64,000 nucleotides of DNA from Saprospiraceae bacterium (GCA_016709995.1 JADJLQ010000001.1:778001-842000); one strand, 5' to 3'; shown: positions 35,901-44,623, counted from the first letter of the stretch. The notes: generated by a model not told the origin, from the letters alone. A program made the numbers and translations.

Positions 35901-35919
35901 GCAAAATGATATATTTCAT
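32911..35919 (-). CDS. PVC-type heme-binding protein: beta-propeller dehydrogenase-like, HEAT repeats, cytochrome c
   Basis: About 1002 residues. A lipobox-like start (SFGQC) is followed by a propeller domain of the PVC membrane-bound dehydrogenase type (GLEVTLFASEPMLQNPTNIDIDQRGRVYVCEAYNYR, DGRFYFAMGNEA, APDGSLLVADWYDPGVGGH). A helical HEAT-like middle follows, then a C-terminal cytochrome c domain with CSTCH near residue 880 and the heme-domain segment TSILEPSKAINFGYEGEQI. Family members are periplasmic heme proteins thought to oxidise sugars or alcohols, but the substrate is unknown. The ATG at 35919 is chosen because the signal peptide follows it. The ATG at 35949 would add ten residues. 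Confidence 0.88.
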   Translation of the reverse strand: MKYIILLAVLGLSFGQCKPIDKPSVAGPTLLLDSAQRHSSDHALDGLVAMDGLEVTLFASEPMLQNPTNIDIDQRGRVYVCEAYNYRPQISGIPTKFEGDRIMILEDKDGDGVADESKVFYQGPEINAPLGICVLGRQVIVSQSPYVWLFTDTDGDDKADKKEILFQGIGGIQHDHAVHAFTLGPDGRFYFAMGNEASTLYDKNNRIISTISGQPIDKAHFKQGLTIRGNLDGTGMEVIGQNFRNNYECTVDAYGNVWQTDNDDDGNKGTRFNFILEYGKYGYRDELTDAGWRTFRTNWEDSIPLRHWHQNDPGVIPNLLNLGSGSPCGVVIYESDLIPQLKGTVLHAEALHHVIRSYQTKVSGAGYTADIKEVLKHETDDWFRPVDICVAPDGSLLVADWYDPGVGGHYAGDQVKGRIYRIAPKGQKYKFDDIDFSNVEASVKALASPNLSIRSQAQLSLRKIVAGESLKALAHHTDPILKARALWILSAENGSYIDTAFNDQNEQIKIAGLRMARQQGAPYLINSLDQLLTQNLSSAVWRECAISLANLDEKTMVPYWLQLADKYSATDRWYLEALGIAGDQHWQSIIPQWLKRHPDPLSQVTTKDILWRSRASFSLPFMASIVSSQEQPLNEKMKFLRTMEFVTSPDKNKTLIDILTKTKDTTIAELIVKSLDPVFVNKDKRTMQILNQWLDKSQGSNYLDLVDRFNPGNQGTRLSQLVTGDDNSLRVRACKAIIKSQGFSHIEKLYFPADTVTKKRIIQAVGPIGTEQSLKFLHEIALNKNESMVIHQEAYRQLGKSGGGEEYVIKLLTQGMIPKEYIPFAVEGPANAWRKPIKEKAKEYLAQSQVDLPVYNTANIIAQSGNVENGKAVFQKTCSTCHQVHNEGVAFGPGLDEIGSKYGKDGILTSILEPSKAINFGYEGEQIITTNGGIYVGIKISETNEAIVLKSVGGQQESIDKKEIKERIAIRQSLMTPNLYQNMSEQELADLVEYLASLKKVM

Positions 35920-36123
35920 GACTTTTGTTTGAATGGTGAAAATAATCAATTTGTAGTTTAATATTTTCTGGTATTGATTGTATAAATGGTTTTCAGTAAA
36001 TATGTTTTCGCCAGAAACTCAGTAATAAAAAATATCAGGCATAAAAAAACTAAATGGACATAGTCCTTTCATTAAAAATAAAACCGAAAGTGAAAGCATT
36101 ATCGATATTATGGACCACTCTGA

Positions 36124-36771
36124 TTATCTCAGACTTATTCTATGCAAGCCGGGCTTTAATTCGTCCAGGAGCAACAATTTTATCTCTTCAAAATAATTTC
36201 TCTCCTCTACAAAGTTGATTTGATCCACATCTATCAGCAAAATCGGATAATTAATCTCGTTTCTAAAATATTCGAAATACATATTTTGCAGACCTTGTAA
36301 GTAACTGGCATCAATGGTTTGTTCATAAGGACGGCCACGCAATGAAATCTGTTGTTTTAAATTGGGCACACTCCGATGCAGATATACCAGGATATCGGGT
36401 TTGGGTATTTGATCATTGAGCACCTCAAACATTTGATGAAACAATCGGTATTCTTCCTCTGGCAAATTATTTTTGGCAAACAACAGGGTTTTGATAAATG
36501 AATAATCTGATACGATATAGTCATTGAATAAATCACGGTGTAGCACATGGTTCTGGAGCTGCTTATACCGCTCTGCCATCAAAAAAAGCTCCATTGGGAG
36601 AGCAAACCTTTTGGGTTCTTTATAAAAATAGGGGAGAAAGGGATTGTCAGCAAATTCTTCTAATACCAGCTTGCAAGCCAATTCCTCAGCGATCATTTCA
36701 CAAAACGTAGTTTTGCCTGCTCCGATATTGCCTTCGACACATATATATTGATATGGTATGGTATCAGGCAT
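36124..36771 (-). CDS. Deoxynucleoside kinase
   Basis: 215 residues with the P-loop EGNIGAGKTT at residues 13-22. The family features include LEEFADNPFLPYFYKEPKRFA (substrate/lid region), VSDYSFIKTLLFAKNNL and YLHRSVPNLKQQISLRGRPYEQ with LID arginines. It phosphorylates deoxynucleosides (purine type likely) for the dNTP salvage pathway. It overlaps folK by 8 bp, an arrangement common in Bacteroidota. Confidence 0.93.
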   Translation of the reverse strand: MPDTIPYQYICVEGNIGAGKTTFCEMIAEELACKLVLEEFADNPFLPYFYKEPKRFALPMELFLMAERYKQLQNHVLHRDLFNDYIVSDYSFIKTLLFAKNNLPEEEYRLFHQMFEVLNDQIPKPDILVYLHRSVPNLKQQISLRGRPYEQTIDASYLQGLQNMYFEYFRNEINYPILLIDVDQINFVEERNYFEEIKLLLLDELKPGLHRISLR

Positions 36772-37258
36772 GCTTTACTTTTTTGACAGGTAATGAGTCA
36801 GGACACACATTCAAAAGATACAACATTGATTTTTGAGTAATAGGATGCCTGAAGTTGGGCGCAATCTCTACCAGCGGAACTAATGCAAATCTTCTTGATT
36901 CCAGGAGCGGGTGTGGCAGGATAAGTTCTTTCGATTTTATTTTGGTCTGACCATAAAACAATAGATCAATATCGATGATTCGGGGTCCCCACTGTGGACC
37001 GCTTGCCCTACCCATCAACACTTCTATGTTTTTGACTATTCGCAAGATCGTGATGGCTTTACGGGTGCTTTGTAGTTTGATGACCTGGTTGAAGAAATTA
37101 GGCTGATCGTGTGCGCCCCATGCAGCGGTCTTAAAGATCGAGGAGACTTTGATGATCTTACCCAGATGCTTTTGCAGCAGATCACGCGCGATAGCAAGTT
37201 GCTTCAGCGGCCGTTGTATATTGCTGCCCAGTAATAGGTAGAGTACGTGTCTTGACAT
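36764..37258 (-). CDS. folK: 2-amino-4-hydroxy-6-hydroxymethyldihydropteridine pyrophosphokinase
   Basis: 164 residues. It transfers pyrophosphate from ATP to 6-hydroxymethyl-dihydropterin in folate synthesis. HPPK features are YLLLGSNIQRPLKQL at the start, the pterin-site segment WGAHDQPNFFNQVIKL, GPRIIDIDLLFYG with paired acidic metal ligands, and LPHPLLESRRFALVPLVEIAP. Its start is 90 bp from the symporter gene end, and it is coupled to the deoxynucleoside kinase. Confidence 0.96.
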   Translation of the reverse strand: MSRHVLYLLLGSNIQRPLKQLAIARDLLQKHLGKIIKVSSIFKTAAWGAHDQPNFFNQVIKLQSTRKAITILRIVKNIEVLMGRASGPQWGPRIIDIDLLFYGQTKIKSKELILPHPLLESRRFALVPLVEIAPNFRHPITQKSMLYLLNVCPDSLPVKKVKHA

Positions 37259-37349
37259 TTAAATTGGTCGTAAAAATATATTTAAATATCTATTATATGA
37301 ATTTTTTAAATGACAAAAAGAAGGCTGTCGGGGCGGCTCTCCGGTTTCA

Positions 37350-39008
37350 TTATTGAATATTGGCCTTTTTCCTTTGCCTGGAAGCTATAAAAATGCCGGC
37401 CAGAATAAAAAGTAAAAGGCTAAGTAAATACACCTGGGCAAACGTGGCATAACCGCTGGATGGGTACCATACTCTTTTGACCATATTGGGGATGTTGGAT
37501 ACCAGGATTATCCCTAAAAATACAGGAGTGACAAATTTGATAATGAATTTGAAAAACCCAGGTACCTTAATCTCAGCACCTCTGGTGATCTCTTCCCACC
37601 CCTTTGTCATGCCAAAGATCCATGCAAAAATCACCAATTCGATAAAGCCAAAGATCACCAGGGCATAGGTACCAGCCCAATCGTCTATTTCGGTAAATAC
37701 GCCTTCATTGTAATATATGATCGCCGGAAGCCCCATTAACAATACCAAAAAGCCAAAGATCATTGCGCCATACTTAAATGGCAGAGCGAACTCATCTTTC
37801 AAAAATCCAATCACCGGGGTACCCATTGCCAGGGAGGAGGTGATTCCGGCTATAAACAATAATCCAAACCACAAGACACCAGATATGGATCCTATCCATG
37901 TGCCCCATTGCTGGAACAAATAGGGCAGTGTCTTGAAGCCAAGGCCATATCCACCCATGGATTTCACGATGTCCTGCATGCGATCAATACCCAGGTAACC
38001 CACCGTAAGGGGGATAATGATGGCACTTCCTACGACTATTTCTACAAATTCATTCATCCAGCCTGCAGTCATGGCACCCAAGGCGGCGTCTTCATTCGGT
38101 TTCATATAGGATGCGTAGCATTGGATGGTAGCCATCCCTACAGCCAGGGTAAAAAAGATTTGACCAGCCGCTGCTATCCACACGGAGGGTGTCCAGATAC
38201 TCGACAAATCAGGCGTCCACAAGAATGCCAAACCCTCCAGTCCTGAATTAATGGCACCCTTGCTGCCAGGGGTCAGTGAGAGTGATTCAATAGCCAGAAT
38301 GATTCCGAATAGGATCAATAATGGCATGCCTATTTTGGCGACTTTTTCGATTCCCCCCTTTAGACCTTTGGACAAAAAATATACATTGATGCCAAGACAG
38401 AAGATAAAAAATATAATCGACTCATATGGAATGCCAGTCGTAGAGGTGTCAAGGTTAGTATAATTATCAAAAAATTGCCCAACCTGATCCTGGCTAAGTC
38501 CCCCAAAAGTGCCTACAACAGAGTGGTACACATAAGCTAATGTCCACGATTCGATATAACAATAATACCCGGCTACTGCAATATTGATAAACAGTCCAAT
38601 CGCCCCTGCATATTTAATCCATCTCTGTGTAGACATGCGCTGAAGGATGAAAGGAATATTGTGATCACCCTCCGGCCTGCCTGCGTAGGGGGTGCCGGCA
38701 AACCGACCCATTGACCACTCTACAAACAACAATGGGATACCTATCAACACAAAGCATACCAGGTAAGGGACGATAAATGCTCCACCGCCATTATTGATCG
38801 CTTGTACCGGAAACCTAAGGAAATTGCCCAGTCCCACTGCATTGCCCGCCATGGCTAAGACTAATCCCATTTTGGATCCCCAGCCAGGTCGGGTACTCTC
38901 AGCATTGACAACTGGTTTATTAAAAATCTTCAGAAAAAAATATCCTGCTATAGCCGTGACCGTGATGGCTACAATAGCATAAATAATCACTCCAACATTA
39001 GGCATCAT
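37350..39008 (-). CDS. Neurotransmitter:sodium symporter (NSS/SNF) family transporter
   Basis: 552 residues, about 12-13 membrane helices. The first family helix carries GNAVGLGNFLRFPVQAINNGGGAFIVPY with the substrate/sodium-site glycines, preceded by an extra N-terminal helix (VIIYAIVAITVTAIAGYFFLKIF). Later segments (GIPLLFVEWSMGRFAG, AAGQIFFTLAVGMATIQCYASYM) also fit. Bacterial members such as LeuT take up amino acids with sodium. The exact substrate cannot be read. It stands alone, with an AT-rich gap upstream. Confidence 0.92.
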   Translation of the reverse strand: MMPNVGVIIYAIVAITVTAIAGYFFLKIFNKPVVNAESTRPGWGSKMGLVLAMAGNAVGLGNFLRFPVQAINNGGGAFIVPYLVCFVLIGIPLLFVEWSMGRFAGTPYAGRPEGDHNIPFILQRMSTQRWIKYAGAIGLFINIAVAGYYCYIESWTLAYVYHSVVGTFGGLSQDQVGQFFDNYTNLDTSTTGIPYESIIFFIFCLGINVYFLSKGLKGGIEKVAKIGMPLLILFGIILAIESLSLTPGSKGAINSGLEGLAFLWTPDLSSIWTPSVWIAAAGQIFFTLAVGMATIQCYASYMKPNEDAALGAMTAGWMNEFVEIVVGSAIIIPLTVGYLGIDRMQDIVKSMGGYGLGFKTLPYLFQQWGTWIGSISGVLWFGLLFIAGITSSLAMGTPVIGFLKDEFALPFKYGAMIFGFLVLLMGLPAIIYYNEGVFTEIDDWAGTYALVIFGFIELVIFAWIFGMTKGWEEITRGAEIKVPGFFKFIIKFVTPVFLGIILVSNIPNMVKRVWYPSSGYATFAQVYLLSLLLFILAGIFIASRQRKKANIQ

Positions 39009-39094
39009 GAATGTATATGGTTGAACCAGTAAATTATAAATATTTCGTTAGCTCTGATAGACAGAGTTGTTTTAATTACGTAGCAAAAACAAAA

Positions 39095-39117
39095 AAAGCC
39101 GGCAAAAAACCGGCTTT
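39095..39117 (-). terminator. Intrinsic terminator hairpin (bidirectional stem)
   Basis: Perfect 8-bp stem AAAGCCGG / CCGGCTTT with loop CAAAAAA. On the minus strand the stem is followed by seven T residues in all and then GTTTTTG, a strong signal for transcription arriving from the coiled-coil gene side. On the plus strand it is followed by CCCATTTTT, weaker. Confidence 0.75.
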
Positions 39118-39397
39118 CCCATTTTTAAACTAAAACTAAGTATATAAATACTGTTATACAAATATATACACATTATGATATTAAATAATATGTAAAACGT
39201 TATAAAATAATAATATTACATAAATTATTATTATTAAATACATATTATATTATTAATCAAATAATTATAAATATAATAATATAAATCTTTAAAAAACTTT
39301 AATTTAAAGTGATTTATGTATATCAAAATATGATAATATGTTTTATATTTGGATTGTGTAAGTTTTGGTTTTAATTGTAAAATTCGTTTTTTTCGTG

Positions 39398-39423
39398 AAA
39401 GCCTATGAAAAGTCATAGGCTTT
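39398..39423 (+). terminator. Intrinsic terminator, plus strand
   Basis: Perfect 11-bp stem AAAGCCTATGA / TCATAGGCTTT with loop AAAG, followed on the plus strand by more T residues (TTTTTCGCTTTT). No plus-strand coding gene lies upstream within the window gap, which is why a small non-coding transcript is suspected. Confidence 0.65.
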
Positions 39424-39552
39424 TTCGCTTTTATACCAAATGATCATTAAGGTATTACCTAAAAGACTAACAGTTCAATATACTTCCTGGTATTGAATTG
39501 ATAGGTTTCGGGAAAATCTTTGTTTTGCGCGTAAGCTTGCTAAAACTGAAGT

Positions 39553-42500
39553 TTAAATTTTTCGCCCTCCTTTTAATTTCTCTTGCATGGTTTTGAGTCT
39601 TGTCCATTGACCTTTGGCCAACAAAGTTGACTGTATCGGCCAGGTCTTAGGGTCTGCCAGTGAATATCTATTTCCAGCCTTATCCAAAATTTCCTGGATA
39701 GTCTTGGTTTTGGTTGAGGAAAGCTGTAACCAGGTTCTGATTCCAGCTTTATGCAAGAGCCCTTCTATCTTAGGTCCGATCCCTTCTACCAATTTTAAAT
39801 CATTCAACTTGATCGTAAAACCAAGGACTGCTTGTGCTTTGGTCATATCAAGATGTTTTACAATTTTAGGCTTTGGGACGATAGTTGCCTTTGTTTTAAT
39901 TGCTTTAGGTGGTTTGGCTATAATAGGCTTTGGCTTTTTCTTCAGGGAAGTGCCGGGAGTAACCTTCAAAGAAGTTTTCGCGGAAACCACCACTTTTTTT
40001 GCCGCTTTTTTCGCTCGCCCTGCATATAACTTATCCTGTAATTTTTTTAAGGCAGCCCATTCTCCCAAAGAAGCCAATTTGGCTTGAGCTGGCCAGGAAG
40101 TGGGTTCGGCAAGGCTAAAAGCGCTACCGCCTTTGTCGAGTATCACCTTCAGTTCCCGGATAGGCGTATTAGAGAGTTGAATCCAACTGGTGATTTTGTT
40201 TTTTCTCAACAACACCTCTATTTTAGGGCCAATACCCTCGACTACTTTGTGATCATCTATCTTAAATTTTTTGCCCAGGATGGAAGCTCCTGATTTTAAA
40301 TCTAATGTTTTTGTTTGGGTAACCACTTTTATTTCCCTGGCAGGCTGCTGTACTTTCTCTACAATTCGCTTCTTTTCTACAGGAGGAGTTGTGACAGCCA
40401 CCGTTTTTTGAACATTTTTGGCATTTGTGAGTTCGGTTTGCAAGCTTTGCATTTGTGAATTCAACTTTTTCGTTTCGTCATTGTATCTCGTAGTTAATTT
40501 GCTTTCTCTTTGGACTATCTCTTTCTCCAGGTCACTCAATCGTTTTTGCCAGGCTTTGACTTCCGCATTATATTTTGTTTGGAACTCTTCGTTTTTCTTG
40601 ATGTTTGCAGATATCACGGAATTGGCTTGCACTGCTGCGGTGAGGTTTAACTGCAGGTCTGTTAGTTTAGCTTGAAGATCTTCCTTTGCAGATTCAGCAT
40701 TAGAGGACTCAGATTCAGATTTTTTTAGTTTGTCTTCCAGGTCACTATTGGCTTGTTGCCATTGAGTAAGTTTGATTTTTGCATCATGGAGCTCAGCGCT
40801 GAGTGCACTTGATTTTGATTCAGCCTGGACTAGATCAGCGTTTGATTTGATGATCTGCTCATTGGAAGAATGCAGATCCTCTGAAAGGTGCATCACTTTT
40901 GCTTGCAGCTCTGATTTTAATGCTTCCAGTCCTGCCAGGCTATCGGCTGCTGCTTTATGATCATCGATAAGCATGGCATATTTTTCCTGGGTTTGATGCA
41001 ATCTGCTTTGTTCTTCATGATATCGCTTTTCCCATTCGGCGAGCGCATGTTGATGGGCTTCAAGATGACTGGAAGATTCGGACAGAAGGCCTCGAAGACG
41101 CATCACTTCATCGTGAGATTCATTGAGTTGCTTTTGTTTTTCATTAAGCAGATGAGTGACTTCCGTAAGTTTATTTTCAAAGGAATGATTGGAAGACTGT
41201 GATTGCTCCAGTTTTTCATTTGCTTCAGCGAGCTGGCTTTCGATTTCTCCGGACCTGGACGATACTTCATTCAAAGCCCTGACTTTTTCTTCAAGCTGAT
41301 GATTCGCTTCTTTTGAGTTTTCCTCCAGAGTTTGTATATAACCACTTAATTCATTTACTCTATTTTGAAGGGTGCTGACTTGCTCCTTGCTGGAGTGCAA
41401 ATCATTAAGGACATCATGATATTTTTGTTCCAATGCACCATATTCGGCTGACTGACTTTCCTGTGATCCACTCAAGGCTTCCAATTGATTTTTAGCATTG
41501 ATGATATCAGATTCTCTTGCACTCAGTAGTTGACGCAATTGGTCTCTTTCTCTTGCCATTTCACCATGCGCAACTTTAAACTGTTCTGCTTCAGTGGATG
41601 CTTCTTTCCATCGACCTTCCCATTCTTTTAGTTTTCTTTCTGAGTCTTGAAGACTGGCTGTGATTTTTTCCTGATCAGCCATTTTAGCTCTCAAACCTTC
41701 TGATTCGGCCCGATGAGATCCAAGGTTTTGTTCGAGTTGATGTATGATGGATTGGAGCTCATTGATTTTTAATTGACCCGACTGACTTGCATCTAAAGTT
41801 TGCGCCAGTTGATGCTGGACCTTTTCTAAATCGGCTTGTTTGGCATTGACCTCTGCTTCCATGGATTGCATAGAGCGATTCCATTCGTTTTCTTTTAAAG
41901 CCAAAAGGTCTTTATAATGATTTTCCGATTTGACCAAAGCAGCTGTTGTATCTTCTAATTTTTGATGAAGATCTATTATTTCATTTTCTTTTGCTTTTAA
42001 AGTATCGTCTTGATTGTTCGTTTGTGATGCATTAGACTCCAATTGGTGCAGGTGTAGGTTTAAAGCCTGCAGCTGAGCATCTTTTTCTTCAATGATACTA
42101 TTAAGTTGATTTCTCAAATTCGACATGGAAGATTCTTTTTGAGCAACATCGGCTAAGGCATGGTTTAGTTGATCTTGCAAATGGCTGCCAGATAGCTCTG
42201 TCGCAGATATCATTAGGCTATGGTCGGCAATTTGTGCCTCAAGAGCTGTGACTTTTGCTTTCGCTTCGGCCAAAGAATTTTCTAAGCCTTTAGCCTCCAA
42301 CAGTTGACCTTCCATGGACTTCACAGCATGCATCAAATTCTCTTTTTCAGCCAGAAGTTGGTCATATTTAAGGCTTGCTGCTCTCAGATCACGATCAAAC
42401 CTGGTTTGCAGGGATTGGTGTTCATCAGGAGTCACATAGCTCGCATAGATGGAATGGCTTTGTTCCAGCTTATGAGTCAGATCGTTTATTTGTGATTCAA

Positions 42501-42729
42501 ACCCTGATTTTTCAGCTGCCCAGACATCGTATTGGCCGGAGGACTTCTTAAGGTCTATATCTTGCTGATTGATTCGATTGCGCAGCGAGAGGATCTGACT
42601 TTCATATTCTTCATTTCTGTTTTTATGATTAGAGCCAAACCAACGACTCCATAAGTATCCCAATATCCCTGCTCCAAGCAATGCAGTCAATATTTCAAGG
42701 CTCTGATCTAAACAAGTCCTCCAAAACAC
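39553..42729 (-). CDS. Membrane-anchored long coiled-coil protein with two C-terminal helix-hairpin-helix domains
   Basis: 1058 residues. One N-terminal helix (LEILTALLGAGILGYLWSRWF) is followed by about 750 residues of continuous coiled coil rich in E, Q, L, S and N. Two copies of a roughly 96-residue domain follow (811-906 and 962-1058), each built as VEGIGPKIE-(V/G)-LL, then (T/S)W-(I/L)-QLS, then a W-P-x-Q segment and a (L/M)Q-(D/E)-KL ending. The GIGPKI turn is a helix-hairpin-helix as in the predicted H3TH (COG3743-like) group, a DNA-binding type fold. A lysine/proline-rich linker (907-961) joins the copies. It is co-directional with an OmpA protein 14 bp upstream, so an envelope-to-DNA tether is conceivable. 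I do not know a function. Confidence 0.8.
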   Translation of the reverse strand: MFWRTCLDQSLEILTALLGAGILGYLWSRWFGSNHKNRNEEYESQILSLRNRINQQDIDLKKSSGQYDVWAAEKSGFESQINDLTHKLEQSHSIYASYVTPDEHQSLQTRFDRDLRAASLKYDQLLAEKENLMHAVKSMEGQLLEAKGLENSLAEAKAKVTALEAQIADHSLMISATELSGSHLQDQLNHALADVAQKESSMSNLRNQLNSIIEEKDAQLQALNLHLHQLESNASQTNNQDDTLKAKENEIIDLHQKLEDTTAALVKSENHYKDLLALKENEWNRSMQSMEAEVNAKQADLEKVQHQLAQTLDASQSGQLKINELQSIIHQLEQNLGSHRAESEGLRAKMADQEKITASLQDSERKLKEWEGRWKEASTEAEQFKVAHGEMARERDQLRQLLSARESDIINAKNQLEALSGSQESQSAEYGALEQKYHDVLNDLHSSKEQVSTLQNRVNELSGYIQTLEENSKEANHQLEEKVRALNEVSSRSGEIESQLAEANEKLEQSQSSNHSFENKLTEVTHLLNEKQKQLNESHDEVMRLRGLLSESSSHLEAHQHALAEWEKRYHEEQSRLHQTQEKYAMLIDDHKAAADSLAGLEALKSELQAKVMHLSEDLHSSNEQIIKSNADLVQAESKSSALSAELHDAKIKLTQWQQANSDLEDKLKKSESESSNAESAKEDLQAKLTDLQLNLTAAVQANSVISANIKKNEEFQTKYNAEVKAWQKRLSDLEKEIVQRESKLTTRYNDETKKLNSQMQSLQTELTNAKNVQKTVAVTTPPVEKKRIVEKVQQPAREIKVVTQTKTLDLKSGASILGKKFKIDDHKVVEGIGPKIEVLLRKNKITSWIQLSNTPIRELKVILDKGGSAFSLAEPTSWPAQAKLASLGEWAALKKLQDKLYAGRAKKAAKKVVVSAKTSLKVTPGTSLKKKPKPIIAKPPKAIKTKATIVPKPKIVKHLDMTKAQAVLGFTIKLNDLKLVEGIGPKIEGLLHKAGIRTWLQLSSTKTKTIQEILDKAGNRYSLADPKTWPIQSTLLAKGQWTRLKTMQEKLKGGRKI

Positions 42730-42743
42730 AGTATCTATAAGTT

Positions 42744-43550
42744 TTAAAGTTTCTGAATGGTTTCTATTTCTGTCCTACGATTTTTTTGCCGACCTTCCGG
42801 AGTATCATTGTCAGCTACAGGCATTGATTCTCCTTTACTATCGGTATGTATTCTGTCAGCTGCGATCCCTTTCGATATCAAATATTTTTTGATTGCTTCA
42901 GCTCTCATTTTTCCAAGTGCAAGATTGTCTTTTTCTGAACCCGCATTGTCGGTATGACCTGTGATATTAAAGCTTGCATTGGTGTTTTTGTGTTGTGCAG
43001 CGAGCTCAGACAAGTATTTCTCAATATCCGGATCATTAATACGTTGATCAGAATTGTATTTGAAGTAGATCAGCGTCTTATCACCTACTTGTTCGACAGA
43101 TTCGCTATGGTTGACGATCCGAATGTCTGAAGCTACAAATGGGTACTGTGACATACTGGCCCGTCGCTCTATCTGCAGAGATTTAAGGTTGATTCGGGAT
43201 TGCAGACTATCAGGAAATAATTGTTTGATGGCATTTGCTCTGGCCAGGCCCATATTCTGAAAGGAACTGATGTTGGGTTCTTCAGCCAGGTAATGGCCTT
43301 CGATATCGATCTCTTGGCGGGCATTCAGATGATTGATAATGGAGTCGCGATATCGACTCCAGCCTTCTCTCAATAAGGTTATGCTATCATCAAGGTTGAA
43401 TAATATCACCCCCTCTTCAGGCACAAGGATAGGTTCTACCGTTTTGGTGGTTTGATTGCATCCACAGGTAGTGCAAATTTTGCAAGTATACCATCTCCAC
43501 CAAAATCCCATCCAGAGTAGACTGGCCAATAGCAGTAAAATTTTTTTCAT
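42744..43550 (-). CDS. OmpA-family peptidoglycan-binding protein
   Basis: 268 residues. An N-terminal hydrophobic segment (MKKILLLLASLLWMGFWWRW) leads directly into a cysteine cluster (YTCKICTTCGC). The C-terminal OmpA domain contains NITGHTDNAGSEKDNLALG, IKKYLISKGI and KGESMPVADNDTPEGRQKNRRTEI, the peptidoglycan-binding core. It is likely anchored by its N-terminal segment and bound to peptidoglycan. The gene is immediately upstream of the coiled-coil gene, suggesting one envelope complex. The cysteine cluster is unusual for this family and could bind metal or form disulfides. Confidence 0.88.
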   Translation of the reverse strand: MKKILLLLASLLWMGFWWRWYTCKICTTCGCNQTTKTVEPILVPEEGVILFNLDDSITLLREGWSRYRDSIINHLNARQEIDIEGHYLAEEPNISSFQNMGLARANAIKQLFPDSLQSRINLKSLQIERRASMSQYPFVASDIRIVNHSESVEQVGDKTLIYFKYNSDQRINDPDIEKYLSELAAQHKNTNASFNITGHTDNAGSEKDNLALGKMRAEAIKKYLISKGIAADRIHTDSKGESMPVADNDTPEGRQKNRRTEIETIQKL

Positions 43551-43690
43551 GTCTATAACCTAGTTAGCCATGAAGTTAGTCATAGGAGACTAAAGATTAT
43601 ATAAATTAATCGTATATTTTTACTTTTAATATGATGTTTTAGGTTTCAAAAAGGGAATTGAATTTTGGTATTAAGGAATACTTTTGGGTT

Positions 43691-44623
43691 ATGAATTTAT
43701 ATTCCGCATCTAGATACCTAAAACTCCAGTGGTGCTTCATCATATTTGCCCACTTTGGATTTTTTTCGCTAACTGCTCAACCTATGCCAGTTAGACAACT
43801 GGCACCAGGCGTGTATTATTATTTCGGAGATGGAATCAATCAAAAATCTGCGAATTGTTTGTGGGTAATATTTAAGGAGTATGTCCTGGTAGTGGATGCC
43901 AATTATCCGTGGGGTGCAGAAGAAATTCTACTTGAGATCAGGAAAACAACTGATAAACCTGTTCGTTTTGTATTTAATACTCATTATCACCATGACCACA
44001 CTTTTGGAAATAGTGTTTTTGCAGATGCAGGAGCTATTATAGTCTCTTCCACTGAGACTGCCACGGAAATGCGTACGCTCGGACAGATCGAATGGGCTCG
44101 GGGCACTTCGTATAGCGGACGGAGTATGGATGGCATAAAGAGAGTATTTCCATCTCTGACTTTTGACCAAAGAATGGTGTTTGATGATGGGGATCATCGG
44201 GTAGAGCTCATTAAGATGGGGCCTGCGCATACCGCCGGGGATGCTGTAGCTTATTTGCCCAAAGAGAAAATTCTCGCCACAGGAGATCTTTGTGTGTATG
44301 GCATTCCATGGGGTAATAATGTTGCCGATAGACATGCATCCTATGACCAATGGTTAAGGGTCCTCGATACCCTCGTTACCTGGGATGTAGATATTTTAAT
44401 TCCAGGCCATGGATTACCAGGCTCTACTGAAAACCTTCGTCAGCAGAAGGCGTATTTGGCAGACATGCTGGATCAGGTAAAGCAGGGGATAAAATCCGGA
44501 AAATCCAAGCAAACCCTTGTTCAAGAAATTAACCTCTCCGTGCATCCTGTTTATGGTGAAAATAAAGTCTCTATCCAAAGATCCATCAGGGACATGTATG
44601 ACCACTTGACAGCAATCAATTGA
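43691..44623 (+). CDS. Secreted MBL-fold metallo-hydrolase
   Basis: About 310 residues with a signal peptide ending FFSLTAQ. Metal motif NTHYHHDHTFGN (HxHxDH) is near the start of the mature domain. GPAHTAGDAV, ILATGDLCV and LIPGHGLPGS provide the remaining ligand histidines and aspartate, as in class B metallo-beta-lactamase-like hydrolases (glyoxalase II-type or quorum/lactone type). The ATG at 43691 is preferred over a TTG at 43658 because it gives a clean signal peptide. The next gene on the strand encodes a secreted esterase. Antibiotic hydrolysis is not shown by the sequence. Confidence 0.85.
   Translation: MNLYSASRYLKLQWCFIIFAHFGFFSLTAQPMPVRQLAPGVYYYFGDGINQKSANCLWVIFKEYVLVVDANYPWGAEEILLEIRKTTDKPVRFVFNTHYHHDHTFGNSVFADAGAIIVSSTETATEMRTLGQIEWARGTSYSGRSMDGIKRVFPSLTFDQRMVFDDGDHRVELIKMGPAHTAGDAVAYLPKEKILATGDLCVYGIPWGNNVADRHASYDQWLRVLDTLVTWDVDILIPGHGLPGSTENLRQQKAYLADMLDQVKQGIKSGKSKQTLVQEINLSVHPVYGENKVSIQRSIRDMYDHLTAIN

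Larger units (their letters stand above)
39009..39552. other. 544-bp intergenic region with an extremely AT-rich core
   Basis: Between the symporter start and the coiled-coil gene end. About 39120-39360 is only around 11% G+C by my rough count, against roughly 40-45% nearby, and is made of TA/AAT-type sequence with no convincing gene. It is bracketed by the two hairpins listed separately (39095-39117 and 39398-39423). A TAnnTTTG match on the plus strand (TATATTTG, 39344-39351) would point a transcript of roughly 65 nt into the 39398 hairpin. This is a possible small RNA, but there is no -33 element. Confidence 0.5.

Noticed and set aside
39234..39416. Small open frame of about 60 codons in the AT-rich island
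   Set aside because: Its composition (K, I, Y, N rich) follows from the AT bias and it overlaps the hairpin at 39398. No homology-like pattern.
43691..44623. Beta-lactam resistance gene
   Set aside because: The MBL fold and HxHxDH motif are shared by many hydrolases. The sequence does not show antibiotic specificity and the context is an esterase gene.
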